A DNA stretch of 64,000 bases from Deltaproteobacteria bacterium (GTDB lineage Bacteria; Desulfobacterota; Deferrimicrobia; Deferrimicrobiales; Deferrimicrobiaceae). Every line of letters begins with the position of its first letter. The first letter of the stretch is position 1. The notes under the pieces were generated by a model. It did not search any database and had not been told where the DNA came from. It saw only the letters and a list, made by a program, of their open reading frames with translations. The stretch spans positions 1 through 64,000 of the forward strand of contig JACRCO010000069.1 in the NCBI GenBank assembly GCA_016218975.1. The letters are read 5' to 3'. Below, piece by piece: positions 6,890 through 14,528 of the stretch. The position numbers were made by a program, and so were the translations under genes.

Positions 6890-7008
6890 ATCTAACAATG
6901 CGCTTAAGCGGGCCGAGGGCCGCGCTTTTTAGCCCCGCGGCCCAGGATCTTCAACGCCCGCGGCAATTGCTAAAAGCGTGACCCGAAGGAACCGTCAGCT
7001 TTATGCGG
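6890..7008 (-). repeat. attC site in inverted orientation, left arm shortened
   Basis: Read on the minus strand, it begins GCATAAAGCTGACGGTTCCT and ends CGCTTAAGCGCATTGTTAGAT (GTTAGAT at 6896-6890). The sequence resembles the plus-strand sites, but about ten bases of the left core appear deleted. The stop codon of the BrnA-like gene lies in its left end. It shows that this part of the array is inverted. Confidence 0.7.
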
Positions 7009-7219
7009 CGGGATCCCACTTGATAGATAGACGTCTTCCCGCCCCAGCACAGTCGCGTAAATAAAGATTAATAAGCGTCTGATAGGGCATTCCCAAGTCA
7101 GCAGCCATTTTCTTAAAATAGTTGATAGTATTTTCGTCAAGGCGGATCGTAACCTGCTTCTTGAAATGCTTCGCGTACGGGTTACTCTTCGCCTTGGAAA
7201 AATCGTATTCCTTTCTCAT
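7001..7219 (-). CDS. BrnA/CopG-like antitoxin, no toxin partner seen
   Basis: This 72-residue protein has an antitoxin pattern close to BrnA: EYDFSKAKSNPYAKHFKKQVTIRLDENTINYFKKMA, then LGMPYQTLINLYLRDCA. The part after KKQVTIRLD is the RHH-type DNA-binding unit. BrnA normally follows a BrnT toxin gene, but only about 40 bases lie between this ATG and the head-to-head attC at 7263. It is therefore an orphan here. The stop codon falls in the inverted attC. Confidence 0.65.
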   Translation of the reverse strand: MRKEYDFSKAKSNPYAKHFKKQVTIRLDENTINYFKKMAADLGMPYQTLINLYLRDCAGAGRRLSIKWDPAA

Positions 7220-7262
7220 TTTTAGAGTGACGCTTGACGTGAATATGGCCATCGGATAGCAG

Positions 7263-7387
7263 CATCCAACTACCGCTTGCAGCTGGCGGTTCCTTCGGGT
7301 CACGGCTCTTGCATTTTGACGGCAGATTGAAATACCAAGGCTGTCGGGACAAGACCAGTGCTACGCCGCCTGCAGCTTTAACCTGGC
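7263..7387 (+). repeat. Degenerate attC site, right core lost
   Basis: The left end ATCCAAC (7263-7269) and the centre are homologous to the complete site at 5120-5247. The right arm stops at CGCCTGCAGCTTTAACCTGG without a GCGTTRRRY core. It faces the inverted attC at 6890-7008, marking the right border of the inverted segment. Confidence 0.6.
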
Positions 7388-7434
7388 AGACAGGTACTTG
7401 GAAGTCCACAAAATAACAATACGGTGGAGATTCC

Positions 7435-7875
7435 GTGTTGAATAAATTCAAGCCGATGGATTCCGATTACGAGGCACGCATCCGATCCAGTTTCGAAAAA
7501 CAAGTTGTCATGAAGACGATCGGCGCGGCCCTGACCAAAATCACGCCCGGAGAAGTGGTGATCGAATTCGCTTACGATATGTCGCTTACACAGCAGCACG
7601 GGTACGTCCATGCCGGCGTGGTAACGACGGTTGTCGATAGCGCATGCGGCTATGCTGCGTACACCCTGATGGCCCCGGATTCCGAAGTGTTGACCATTGA
7701 GTACAAAGTGAACTTCATGTATCCGGCCAGAGGCGAGCGATTCAAAGGAATAGGAAGGGTATTGAGATCCGGACGGACCGTCACGGTGTGCTCTGGGGAC
7801 GTAGTCGCAGTTGAGAACGGTAAGGAAAAAGTTGTGGCGACCATGCTGGCAACAATGATCTCGGTGGTCAAATAA
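7435..7875 (+). CDS. PaaI-type hotdog thioesterase
   Basis: This 146-residue hotdog-fold protein has the PaaI/YdiI-type active region QQHGYVHAGVVTTVVDSACGYAA (near residues 58-80) and a C-terminal strand set VNFMYPARGERFKGIGRVLRSGRTVTVCSGDVVA. Such enzymes hydrolyse acyl-CoA thioesters, often aryl or hydroxyaryl ones. GTG 7435 is the first conventional start in frame; ATG 7447 is possible. It lies between two degenerate attC sites, so it is probably the cargo of an old cassette. Confidence 0.8.
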   Translation: MLNKFKPMDSDYEARIRSSFEKQVVMKTIGAALTKITPGEVVIEFAYDMSLTQQHGYVHAGVVTTVVDSACGYAAYTLMAPDSEVLTIEYKVNFMYPARGERFKGIGRVLRSGRTVTVCSGDVVAVENGKEKVVATMLATMISVVK

Positions 7876-7901
7876 ACATGCTGTGCTACAAGCATTTCGC
7901 T

Positions 7902-7975
7902 GCCAAACCGCCTATAGCTGACGGCTCGCCCATGTTGGGGCATGAACACCCGCAACCGAAACGGAGGGGTCGGAG
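7902..7975 (+). repeat. Degenerate attC-like site
   Basis: GCCAAAC (7902-7908) through GTCGGAG (7969-7975), with arms CCGCCTATAGCTGACGGC and CCCGCAACCGAAACGGAGG, matches the attC layout with several changes in the core bases. It closes the thioesterase cassette. Confidence 0.5.
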
Positions 7976-8007
7976 TACATACTGCATGAAATGAGGATAG
8001 GGGGAAA

Positions 8008-8463
8008 ATGAGAAAGATCTATTGGGACGACTTGCAAGAGGGGGAACGCCTTTTGTGCAGTCCCATTGTTTTCAAGAAGGAAGAAATAATCGGCTTCGCG
8101 GTCCGATTTGACCCGCTGCCGTTTCATGTCGATGAAGAAATTGCGAAGGCGTCGATTTTCGGAGGACTCATAGCGTCTTCGCTTCATACGCTTTCGGCGT
8201 GCACCCGCGCCGTGGTGGATGCCCAAGGCAACCTGGCCATATTGAGCGGACTGGGAATTGATGAGGTTAAGCTTTTCAACCCTGTCCGGCCGGGAGATGT
8301 TCTTTCCGTTGAAGCGTATTGGTCGGATCTCAAACGATCACGCAGCAAACCGGACCGGGGAATCGGAAATTTGAAGTGCAAGGTTTCAAACCAACGGGGA
8401 GAGCAGGTTGCCGTATATGGCTACAAATATTTGGTGGCTTGCCGCGATCCCGATACGGAATGA
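8008..8463 (+). CDS. MaoC-like (R)-hydratase / acyl dehydratase
   Basis: This 151-residue MaoC-like hotdog protein begins KIYWDDLQEGERLLCSP and carries the family helix region FDPLPFHVDEEIAKASIFGGLIASSLHTLSACTRAV, where D and H of DPLPFHVD act in hydration of enoyl thioesters. VRPGDVLSVEAYW follows. GGGGGAAA lies just before ATG 8008. Its stop overlaps the start of the next gene (ATGA at 8460-8463), so the two are translationally coupled. Together with the thioesterase upstream this suggests acyl-CoA chemistry; the substrate is unknown. Confidence 0.8.
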   Translation: MRKIYWDDLQEGERLLCSPIVFKKEEIIGFAVRFDPLPFHVDEEIAKASIFGGLIASSLHTLSACTRAVVDAQGNLAILSGLGIDEVKLFNPVRPGDVLSVEAYWSDLKRSRSKPDRGIGNLKCKVSNQRGEQVAVYGYKYLVACRDPDTE

Positions 8464-9482
8464 CCGGTCCGGCACCGCAAGGCTTGCCGGACGGACGCAT
8501 GGTGACCGATCAATTGGAGATGACGGCCGCACGAAATAAAGCTCCATTGCACGTGGTTACCGGCGCTTTCGGATACTCCGGGAAGTACATTGCCCGGCGG
8601 CTCATGGCCGAGGGCGTTCGGTTGCGTACGTTGACGAATTCGATCGATCGGGAAAATGAATTCGGGAACGCGCTGGAAATCCACCCTTACAACTTCGAAA
8701 ATCCGGAGGTGCTTGCGGGATCGCTGGCGGACGCTTCGGTGCTTTACAACACCTATTGGGTACGGTTTGACCACAAGGAATTCAATCATGACAAAGCCTT
8801 GCGGAATACGCTTACGCTTATCGGAGCGGCGAAGAAAGCGGGAGTCAAGCGGATCGTCCACACAAGCATAACGAACCCGTCGGAAGATTCGGATCTCCCG
8901 TATTTCAAGTGCAAGGCGTTATTGGAGCGGGCTGTAAGGGACTCCGGTATCCCGTACGCAATCCTGCGCCCGACCGTGTTGTTCGGCAAGGAAGACATAC
9001 TTATCAACAACATCGCCTGGATGCTCAGGTGCTTTCCCGTTTTCGCAATCTTCGGCGACGGAAAGTACAAGCTTCAGCCGATCTACGTGGATGACTTTGC
9101 GGCTCTCGCGGTCGAGCAGGGGAAAAAAAGCGGTCATGCGACGATCGATGCCGTCGGGCCGGAAACGTTCGCTTACAGAGAACTTGTCGAGGCCATCGGA
9201 TGCGCAATCGGAAAGAAAAAATCGTTGATTAACGTACCGCCGCAGCTGGTATATCTTATCGGCCGTCTCGTCGGGGCAGTGGTCGGAGACGTTGTGATTA
9301 CCATGGAGGAGATTCGGGGTCTCATGGCGAACCGGTTGTATACAAGCTCATCTCCGGCCGGACCGACTCGCTTCACCGACTGGATGGCGGATCATGCGGG
9401 CGAACTCGGCAAGCATTACTCGAGCGAGCTGGCGCGGCGGCGCGACCGCAGAACAGGCTATGATGTCTTGCGAAAAATATGA
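8460..9482 (+). CDS. NAD(P)-binding protein, NmrA/atypical SDR epimerase type
   Basis: This protein of about 340 residues has an N-terminal Rossmann motif (VVTGAFGYSGKYIARRL) near residues 30-46. SDR-like landmarks follow: HTSITNPS, YFKCKALLERAVRDSGIPYAILRPTVLFG, then PIYVDDFAAL. There is no classical YxxxK, which places it with NmrA-type or complex I NDUFA9-like atypical SDRs that bind NAD(P) and reduce, isomerise or only sense nucleotides. ATG 8460 overlaps the MaoC-like stop (ATGA). A second possible start lies near ATG 8499. Confidence 0.75.
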   Translation: MTGPAPQGLPDGRMVTDQLEMTAARNKAPLHVVTGAFGYSGKYIARRLMAEGVRLRTLTNSIDRENEFGNALEIHPYNFENPEVLAGSLADASVLYNTYWVRFDHKEFNHDKALRNTLTLIGAAKKAGVKRIVHTSITNPSEDSDLPYFKCKALLERAVRDSGIPYAILRPTVLFGKEDILINNIAWMLRCFPVFAIFGDGKYKLQPIYVDDFAALAVEQGKKSGHATIDAVGPETFAYRELVEAIGCAIGKKKSLINVPPQLVYLIGRLVGAVVGDVVITMEEIRGLMANRLYTSSSPAGPTRFTDWMADHAGELGKHYSSELARRRDRRTGYDVLRKI

Positions 9483-9555
9483 GGGAGAACGGGAAGAATC
9501 CGATCGGCGCCGTCCTGCAACGGCCAAGGTCAGGTAGCCTGTGATATAAAGATCG

Positions 9556-9607
9556 GGCAACCGATTGCAGATGTCGGCCGTACTGGTCGGGACCCGGGAG
9601 CGCATAA
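9556..9607 (+). repeat. Possible highly decayed attC remnant
   Basis: GGCAACCGATTGCAGATGTC resembles the left arms of the attC sites (TAACTACCGCTTGCAGATGACGG), and GGGAGCGCATAACC could be a right end, but the dyad is poor. The rest of 9483-9658 shows nothing I can identify. Confidence 0.2.
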
Positions 9608-9658
9608 CCAGGACGGTGCGTCAAGCGGTGGCCCACGGCCCGAACCGGAGGACAATCC

Positions 9659-10525
9659 ATGCGGATAACTGAACGCGTCCATGCATTGAAATTACCGTTT
9701 CAGGTGACGACGCCGGCAGGCGTCAAGATAGACAGGTACGTTTATGTGTATGTAATCTTCGGGAAGCGAATAATCCTTGTCGACAGCGGTGTTGCGAATT
9801 CGGAGCGCGCAATATTCGAGTACATTCGGAAAGAGGGGCGGGATCCCGAAGATATATCCTGCTTGCTCCTCACTCATTCCCACCCCGATCACATCGGAGC
9901 CGCGCGCGCCGTCAAGGAAGCGACGGGATGTTCGGTCCATGCCCACCAATACGAAAAATCGTGGATCGAAAATGTCGAACTGCAAGCGAAGGAACGACCC
10001 GTTCCCGGTTTCGACGCCCTCGTCGGCGGTTCCGTAACCGTTGATCGATTATTGGAAGCTGGGGAAAAGTTCGAGATGGACGAAAACATTTTGGTCGATG
10101 TTTTTCATACCCCCGGGCATTCGAAGGGTTCGATCTCTCTTCGCCTGCAACCGGAGGGGATTCTGTTTACGGGGGATGCTATTCCGGTTCCCGGCGATAT
10201 CCCGATCTATGAGGATGTCGAATCAACGGTCAGGTCCATAAAAATTCTTATGAATCTCGAGGGAACCAGGTATCTGCTTGCCTCCTGGGACGATCCCCGA
10301 CAGGGAGAAAAGATCGACATGCTTTTTCGTTCAAGCCTGGAATATTTGCGGCGGATTTACGACGCGGTTTCGAAGGTCGCGGTTCCAGGATTGGCCCCTA
10401 TGGAATTGTGCCTGCGGGTTCTGGATGATATAGGGCTGCCCAAGGCTGTCGCCAATCCACTGCTGGCGGCGGCATTCGTGTCGCATTCGAAGGTGCGTGC
10501 GAAAAACGATTTGTTCATCGCCTGA
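9659..10525 (+). CDS. MBL-fold metallo-hydrolase
   Basis: This 288-residue protein has the metallo-beta-lactamase fold: IILVDSG near residues 38-44, the metal-binding motif THSHPDHIG at 72-80, HTPGHSKGSI supplying another His, and FTGDAIP supplying the bridging Asp. Such proteins bind two Zn or Fe ions and hydrolyse varied substrates such as lactones, thioesters and glyoxalase II substrates. The C-terminal 90 residues are helical, as in many glyoxalase-like members. It lies in a same-direction run of metabolic genes; no substrate can be named. Confidence 0.8.
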   Translation: MRITERVHALKLPFQVTTPAGVKIDRYVYVYVIFGKRIILVDSGVANSERAIFEYIRKEGRDPEDISCLLLTHSHPDHIGAARAVKEATGCSVHAHQYEKSWIENVELQAKERPVPGFDALVGGSVTVDRLLEAGEKFEMDENILVDVFHTPGHSKGSISLRLQPEGILFTGDAIPVPGDIPIYEDVESTVRSIKILMNLEGTRYLLASWDDPRQGEKIDMLFRSSLEYLRRIYDAVSKVAVPGLAPMELCLRVLDDIGLPKAVANPLLAAAFVSHSKVRAKNDLFIA

Positions 10526-10627
10526 CGTTCGCTTGCCGGCGGCGATCGGCAAGCCTTAAGACGCCGGTCCGAATCGTGGCCGGAGCCACGGGCGTTATCG
10601 AACGATATCGCAGAAAGCGAATCCCGA

Positions 10628-11431
10628 ATGAGCGAGAAATACGTGCATGGCTACACGCCGAGGGAAAGCCTGAGACTTATCGACCAGGCCACGACTCTGG
10701 CGGACAAGCTGCATTCGGACACGGTGTATCCGTCGGGAAGCAGTGTGCTCGAAGCGGGGTGCGGCATCGGCGCGCAGACGGTCCTGTTGGCGCGCAATAA
10801 CCCGGACGCGTCGATTACCTCCGTGGATTTATCGGAGGATTCGCTTCGCGCAGCGAACGAGCGCCTTTCTTCGCAGGGCATCACGAACGTTACATTCCTC
10901 CAAAGCGATATATTCCACTTGCCGTTCGGTGATGAAAGCTTCGATCATGTATTCGTCTGCTTTCTTCTCGAGCATCTGCCGAACCCGGTAGATGCGTTGC
11001 TTTGCCTGCGAAGGGTCTTGAGAAAGGGGGGGACGATCACCGTGATAGAGGGAGATCACGGTTCCACGTACTTCCATCCCGACAGCGCTCTCGCGAGGGA
11101 AACGATCCGGTGTTTGATAGACATACAGGCCGGAATGGGCGGGAATTCACTTATAGGAAGACAGCTGTATCCGTTGTTGAAGGAATCGCGATACCACGAG
11201 ATAAGCGTATCTCCCCGAATGATTTATGTGGATTCAAGCAAGCCTGACCTTGTCGAGGGTTTTACGAAAAACACTTTTATCGCGATGGTCGAAGGAGTCA
11301 GGGAGCAGGCGATACGTGCAGGTCTGATCGAAGTGGAAAAATGGGACCGGGGAATAAGGGACTTGTTCGGAACTACGGAGGAAGGCGGGACGTTCGTATA
11401 CACTTTTTTCAAGGGAGTTGCTTCGAAATAA
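10628..11431 (+). CDS. SAM-dependent methyltransferase (UbiE/class I type)
   Basis: This 267-residue class I methyltransferase has motif I VLEAGCGIGAQT (residues 40-51), an acidic residue after the second strand (SITSVDLSEDSL) and motif IV-like FDHVFVCFLLEHLPNPVDAL. LRRVLRKGGTITVIEGDHG follows. The fold binds S-adenosylmethionine. The C-terminal half probably shapes the acceptor site, which I cannot identify. It reads in the same direction as the MBL hydrolase (102-base gap) and the amidohydrolase (28-base gap). Confidence 0.8.
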   Translation: MSEKYVHGYTPRESLRLIDQATTLADKLHSDTVYPSGSSVLEAGCGIGAQTVLLARNNPDASITSVDLSEDSLRAANERLSSQGITNVTFLQSDIFHLPFGDESFDHVFVCFLLEHLPNPVDALLCLRRVLRKGGTITVIEGDHGSTYFHPDSALARETIRCLIDIQAGMGGNSLIGRQLYPLLKESRYHEISVSPRMIYVDSSKPDLVEGFTKNTFIAMVEGVREQAIRAGLIEVEKWDRGIRDLFGTTEEGGTFVYTFFKGVASK

Positions 11432-11459
11432 GAGGGACGCACCGCCATCGCGCAGGTGA

Positions 11460-12233
11460 ATGAGAGTGATAAACCGGCAAATATTCGACTCCCACCTGCA
11501 CATCATCGACCCGGCGTTCCCGCTTGTGCCGAACAGGGGATATCTGCCCGAACCGTTCACCGTCGTCGATTACCGCAAGGCCGTGCGTCCGCTGGGCGTT
11601 ACCGGCGGCGCGGTCGTTTCCGGATCCTTCCAGGCTTTCGATCAGGGGTATCTTGTAGATGCGCTCGCGCGTCTTGGCCCTACGTTCGTCGGCGTAACGC
11701 AGTTGCCGGTATCGGTTTCCGACGCGGAAATCCTTCGCCTCGACGAAAAAGGCGTGAGAGCGGTCCGGTTCAACCTGAAGCGCGGCGGCTCCGAGTCGGT
11801 CGAGCACCTCGAGTCGTTCGCGAAGCGGATCTTCGATCTTGCCCGCTGGCATGTGGAACTGTACGTGGATTCCCGCGAACTTCCGGGATTACAGGGGCCT
11901 TTGCTGCGTCTGCCGGCCGTCAGTATAGACCATCTGGGGCTGTCGAAAGAGGGCTTCCCCGCATTACTTCGACTGGCGGAAAAAGGCGTTCACGTCAAGG
12001 CCACGGGGTTCGGTCGCGTCGATTTTCCGGTTGGCGATGCCCTTCGTGCCATCCATGCCGCGAATCCGCATGCCCTCATGTTCGGGACCGACCTGCCGTC
12101 GACGAGGGCGCCGCGTCCCTTCCAGGCCGGCGATATCGAACTGATCTTCAAATCGCTCGGAGACGGTGACGCGGAAAGGACGCTTCTGTCCAACGCCGCC
12201 CGGTTTTATCGTCTTCCTGAATATGCGCCTTGA
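11460..12233 (+). CDS. Amidohydrolase-family TIM-barrel protein
   Basis: This 257-residue amidohydrolase_2-type protein has FDSHLHIID near the N terminus (His12, His14), SIDHLG in the middle and MFGTDLPSTRAPRPF near the C terminus (Asp). These match the metal-binding residues of 2-pyrone-4,6-dicarboxylate hydrolase and related decarboxylases or lactonases. It is somewhat short for the family (typically 270-330). ATG 11460 begins right after GCGCAGGTGA, a weak ribosome site. It ends a run of small-molecule enzymes. Confidence 0.75.
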   Translation: MRVINRQIFDSHLHIIDPAFPLVPNRGYLPEPFTVVDYRKAVRPLGVTGGAVVSGSFQAFDQGYLVDALARLGPTFVGVTQLPVSVSDAEILRLDEKGVRAVRFNLKRGGSESVEHLESFAKRIFDLARWHVELYVDSRELPGLQGPLLRLPAVSIDHLGLSKEGFPALLRLAEKGVHVKATGFGRVDFPVGDALRAIHAANPHALMFGTDLPSTRAPRPFQAGDIELIFKSLGDGDAERTLLSNAARFYRLPEYAP

Positions 12234-12326
12234 CCATCGTCCGAAGCCGGGCGCCTGCGTGAACCATCCATATTTCTATCGTTGACGCGCCATGGCGGGT
12301 CATCGTGAGAGAAGGAGGGATGCCGA

Positions 12327-12653
12327 ATGAAAACGACGATCGCTGCGGCGGCGTTTCTGATCTTTTTCGCCGCTATGGCGTGCGATGCGCAGGAAACAAG
12401 ACCATCGTCCGATGAACCTTACCCGGTCGTCCTTAAGTTGGGCGAAACATTCAAGATCTGCCTTTCCGGACAGTTGGTCTGCCCGGCGACCGGCCCGATC
12501 TGCGACGATCTGAAAGTCGCCGCGCCCGTCGATACGCCGGACGGCCTGGCGTTCGAGGCTACTGGCCCTGGAACGACGCTTTGTTCGGCGGCGAACCCTT
12601 CCGGCATGAGGCGCGTATTCCGCATTCATGTGCGTAAGCAGGAAAAGAGATAG
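12327..12653 (+). CDS. Exported protein of unknown function
   Basis: This 108-residue protein has a clear signal peptide (MKTTIAAAAFLIFFAAMACDAQ), possibly a lipoprotein because AMAC resembles a lipobox. The mature part has four Cys (CLSGQLVC, GPICDD, LCSAAN) that could form disulfides or bind a ligand. No family is recognised. GAAGGAGGG lies upstream of ATG 12327. It stands apart from the enzyme run before it and faces the YjbQ gene. Confidence 0.65.
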   Translation: MKTTIAAAAFLIFFAAMACDAQETRPSSDEPYPVVLKLGETFKICLSGQLVCPATGPICDDLKVAAPVDTPDGLAFEATGPGTTLCSAANPSGMRRVFRIHVRKQEKR

Positions 12654-12707
12654 CGGCGGCAGGCAGACCGGCAATTTTCCGGTTCGCTCGAGGGGAGAGT
12701 AGCGAAT

Positions 12708-13109
12708 TTACTCCTGTGATGCGCGGATCAGGATGTTGCGGGTCCGCGGTCCGTCGAACTCGCATAGAAAGATCGCCTGCCACGTTCCAAGAACCAGCTG
12801 GCCGGCCTCTATGAATACCGAGACGGACGATCCAACCAGGCTGGCCTTCGCGTGGGCGTGGGCGTTTCCTTCGGTGTGCAGATAATTTCCATGGGACGGG
12901 GCCAGCGCTTCGAGGATATTGATAATGTCCCGACGGACGTTCGGATCGGCGTTCTCGTTTAAGGTCACCGCGGCGGTGGTGTGGGGGATGAAAATCGTGC
13001 ATGTGCCGCGCGCGACGCCGCTTTCACGAACCACGTGTCGAACGGTCGCAGTAATATCCACGAGCTGCTGCGCACTTTCCGTACGAACGGTAACGGTTTT
13101 GAGGCTCAT
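12708..13109 (-). CDS. YjbQ/UPF0047 family protein
   Basis: This 133-residue YjbQ-family protein has the conserved IFIPHTTAAVTLNENADPNVRRDI block and the HTEGNAHAHAKASLVGSS block, and ends with the usual GTWQAIFLCEFDGPRTR. Members have weak thiamine-phosphate synthase activity in E. coli tests; their true role is unsettled. ATG 13109 is preferred because AGAGGTGGGG precedes it; ATG 13127 would add six residues. It is convergent with the small exported protein gene. Confidence 0.85.
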   Translation of the reverse strand: MSLKTVTVRTESAQQLVDITATVRHVVRESGVARGTCTIFIPHTTAAVTLNENADPNVRRDIINILEALAPSHGNYLHTEGNAHAHAKASLVGSSVSVFIEAGQLVLGTWQAIFLCEFDGPRTRNILIRASQE

Positions 13110-13202
13110 CCCCACCTCTCTTGGCATCCCTTTGTAGCACAGGCCCTCCGGGGGGTCAAGGAATGATGCCTGTCGCCGAACTTCCCGCTATAATGTTTCT
13201 CC

Positions 13203-13823
13203 GTGGCTCCCGAGACATGCTTGATACTGGCCTCCGCTTCCCCGCGACGAAGGGAGCTGATGCGGTCAATAGGCGTCCCCTTCCGGGTGATTCCTTCCCG
13301 CATCGAAGAGATACCTCGCCCGGGAGAGGCACCGCTCCGGTTCGTGCGGCGGGCAGCCCGGGAGAAGGGGGAGGAGGTTTCCTCCCGCCACCCCGATGCG
13401 TTCGTCATTTCGGCGGATACCGTGGTCGTTGTCGGGGGGCGGCTTCTCGGGAAGCCCACGGACCGGCGGGAGGCGCACCGGATGCTTTCGCTGCTCGCGG
13501 GACGGGAGCACCGGGTGCATACGGCTGCGTGCCTTGTGCAGGAGCGGCGTGGATATATGGATGAGACCTGCGTGACAACGAGGGTGCGGTTTCGCCCGCT
13601 GACGGGCCGGGAGATCGCCGCGTATACGCGAACGGGTGAGTGCGACGACAAGGCGGGCGCATACGCCGCGCAGGGGGCGGGGAACCTCCTGATAGAAAGG
13701 ATCGCCGGCTCCTTCACGAACGTGGTCGGACTCCCGATGACTCAAACGCTTGCGATGCTTCAGCGGGCGCGCATACTCTCCGTTGCCCGAAGCGGTTCCG
13801 GCTGGTACGAGCTTGCGGGATAA
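13203..13823 (+). CDS. maf: Maf-type nucleoside triphosphate pyrophosphatase
   Basis: This 206-residue Maf protein has the N-terminal LILASASPRRRELM motif and VISADTVVVVGGRLLGKP with the catalytic Asp. CVTTRVRFRPLT and DDKAGAYAAQG complete the family set. Maf enzymes hydrolyse non-canonical or modified nucleotides such as dTTP, UTP and m7GTP in the cytoplasm and are linked to septum control. GTG 13203 is used because it directly precedes the conserved start. It is the first gene of a run maf-yggS-proC-yggT-DUF167. Confidence 0.9.
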   Translation: MAPETCLILASASPRRRELMRSIGVPFRVIPSRIEEIPRPGEAPLRFVRRAAREKGEEVSSRHPDAFVISADTVVVVGGRLLGKPTDRREAHRMLSLLAGREHRVHTAACLVQERRGYMDETCVTTRVRFRPLTGREIAAYTRTGECDDKAGAYAAQGAGNLLIERIAGSFTNVVGLPMTQTLAMLQRARILSVARSGSGWYELAG

Positions 13824-13826
13824 TGC

Positions 13827-14528
13827 ATGGAAGAGACGATAAAGGAACGCGTGGAAGCCGTCCTGGAGCGGATAGCGCGGGCAGCGTCCCGGTCCGGGCG
13901 TTCCCCGGAATCGGTGCGGCTGGTGGCGGTGTCGAAAACCCAGCCGGTCGAACGGATCGCCGAGGCGTACGAAGCGGGCCTTACTGTCTTCGGCGAGAAC
14001 TACGTCCAGGAGGCGGAAGAAAAGATCCGTGTGTTCCCCGAGGCGGAGTGGCACTTCATCGGGAAGCTCCAGGGGAACAAGGTCAAGAAAGCGGTTTCCC
14101 TGTTCGGATGGATCCAGACGGTCGATTCGAACCGGGCGCTGTCCGAGATCTCCCGCAGGTGTGAGGAAGCAGGCAAGACAATGCCGGTGCTCATCGAGGT
14201 CAACCTCGGGGGTGAAGAGAGCAAAGGGGGCGTATCACCGGTCGAGCTGCCGTTCCTGCTTGCATCGGCAGCGGGGTTGCCGGGTATCCATGTTAGGGGG
14301 CTCATGGCCATACCGCCGCTGACGGATGACCCCGGGGAAAGCAGGCCGCGGTTCGTTCGTCTGAGGGAGCTGCGGGACCGGTATGCTTCCAACTGCGGAA
14401 TGGAAGGGGAGAGGATGGAGCTGTCGATGGGGATGTCGAACGATTTCGAGGCGGCGATAGAGGAGGGGGCGACGATGGTCCGGATCGGCACCGCCATCTT
14501 CGGGATCCGCTCGCGGAGGGAACGATGA
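13827..14528 (+). CDS. YggS-family PLP homeostasis protein
   Basis: This 233-residue protein of the YggS/PROSC family binds pyridoxal phosphate and balances its free pool. The PLP lysine is in RLVAVSKTQPVE (near residue 37). ENYVQEAEEKI, EWHFIGKLQGNKVKK, SVDSNRA-type VDSNRALSEI and LSMGMSNDFEAAIEEGATMVRIGTAIFG are all present. It starts three bases after the maf stop and overlaps proC by four bases (ATGA). This neighbourhood with proC is common in many bacteria. Confidence 0.92.
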   Translation: MEETIKERVEAVLERIARAASRSGRSPESVRLVAVSKTQPVERIAEAYEAGLTVFGENYVQEAEEKIRVFPEAEWHFIGKLQGNKVKKAVSLFGWIQTVDSNRALSEISRRCEEAGKTMPVLIEVNLGGEESKGGVSPVELPFLLASAAGLPGIHVRGLMAIPPLTDDPGESRPRFVRLRELRDRYASNCGMEGERMELSMGMSNDFEAAIEEGATMVRIGTAIFGIRSRRER

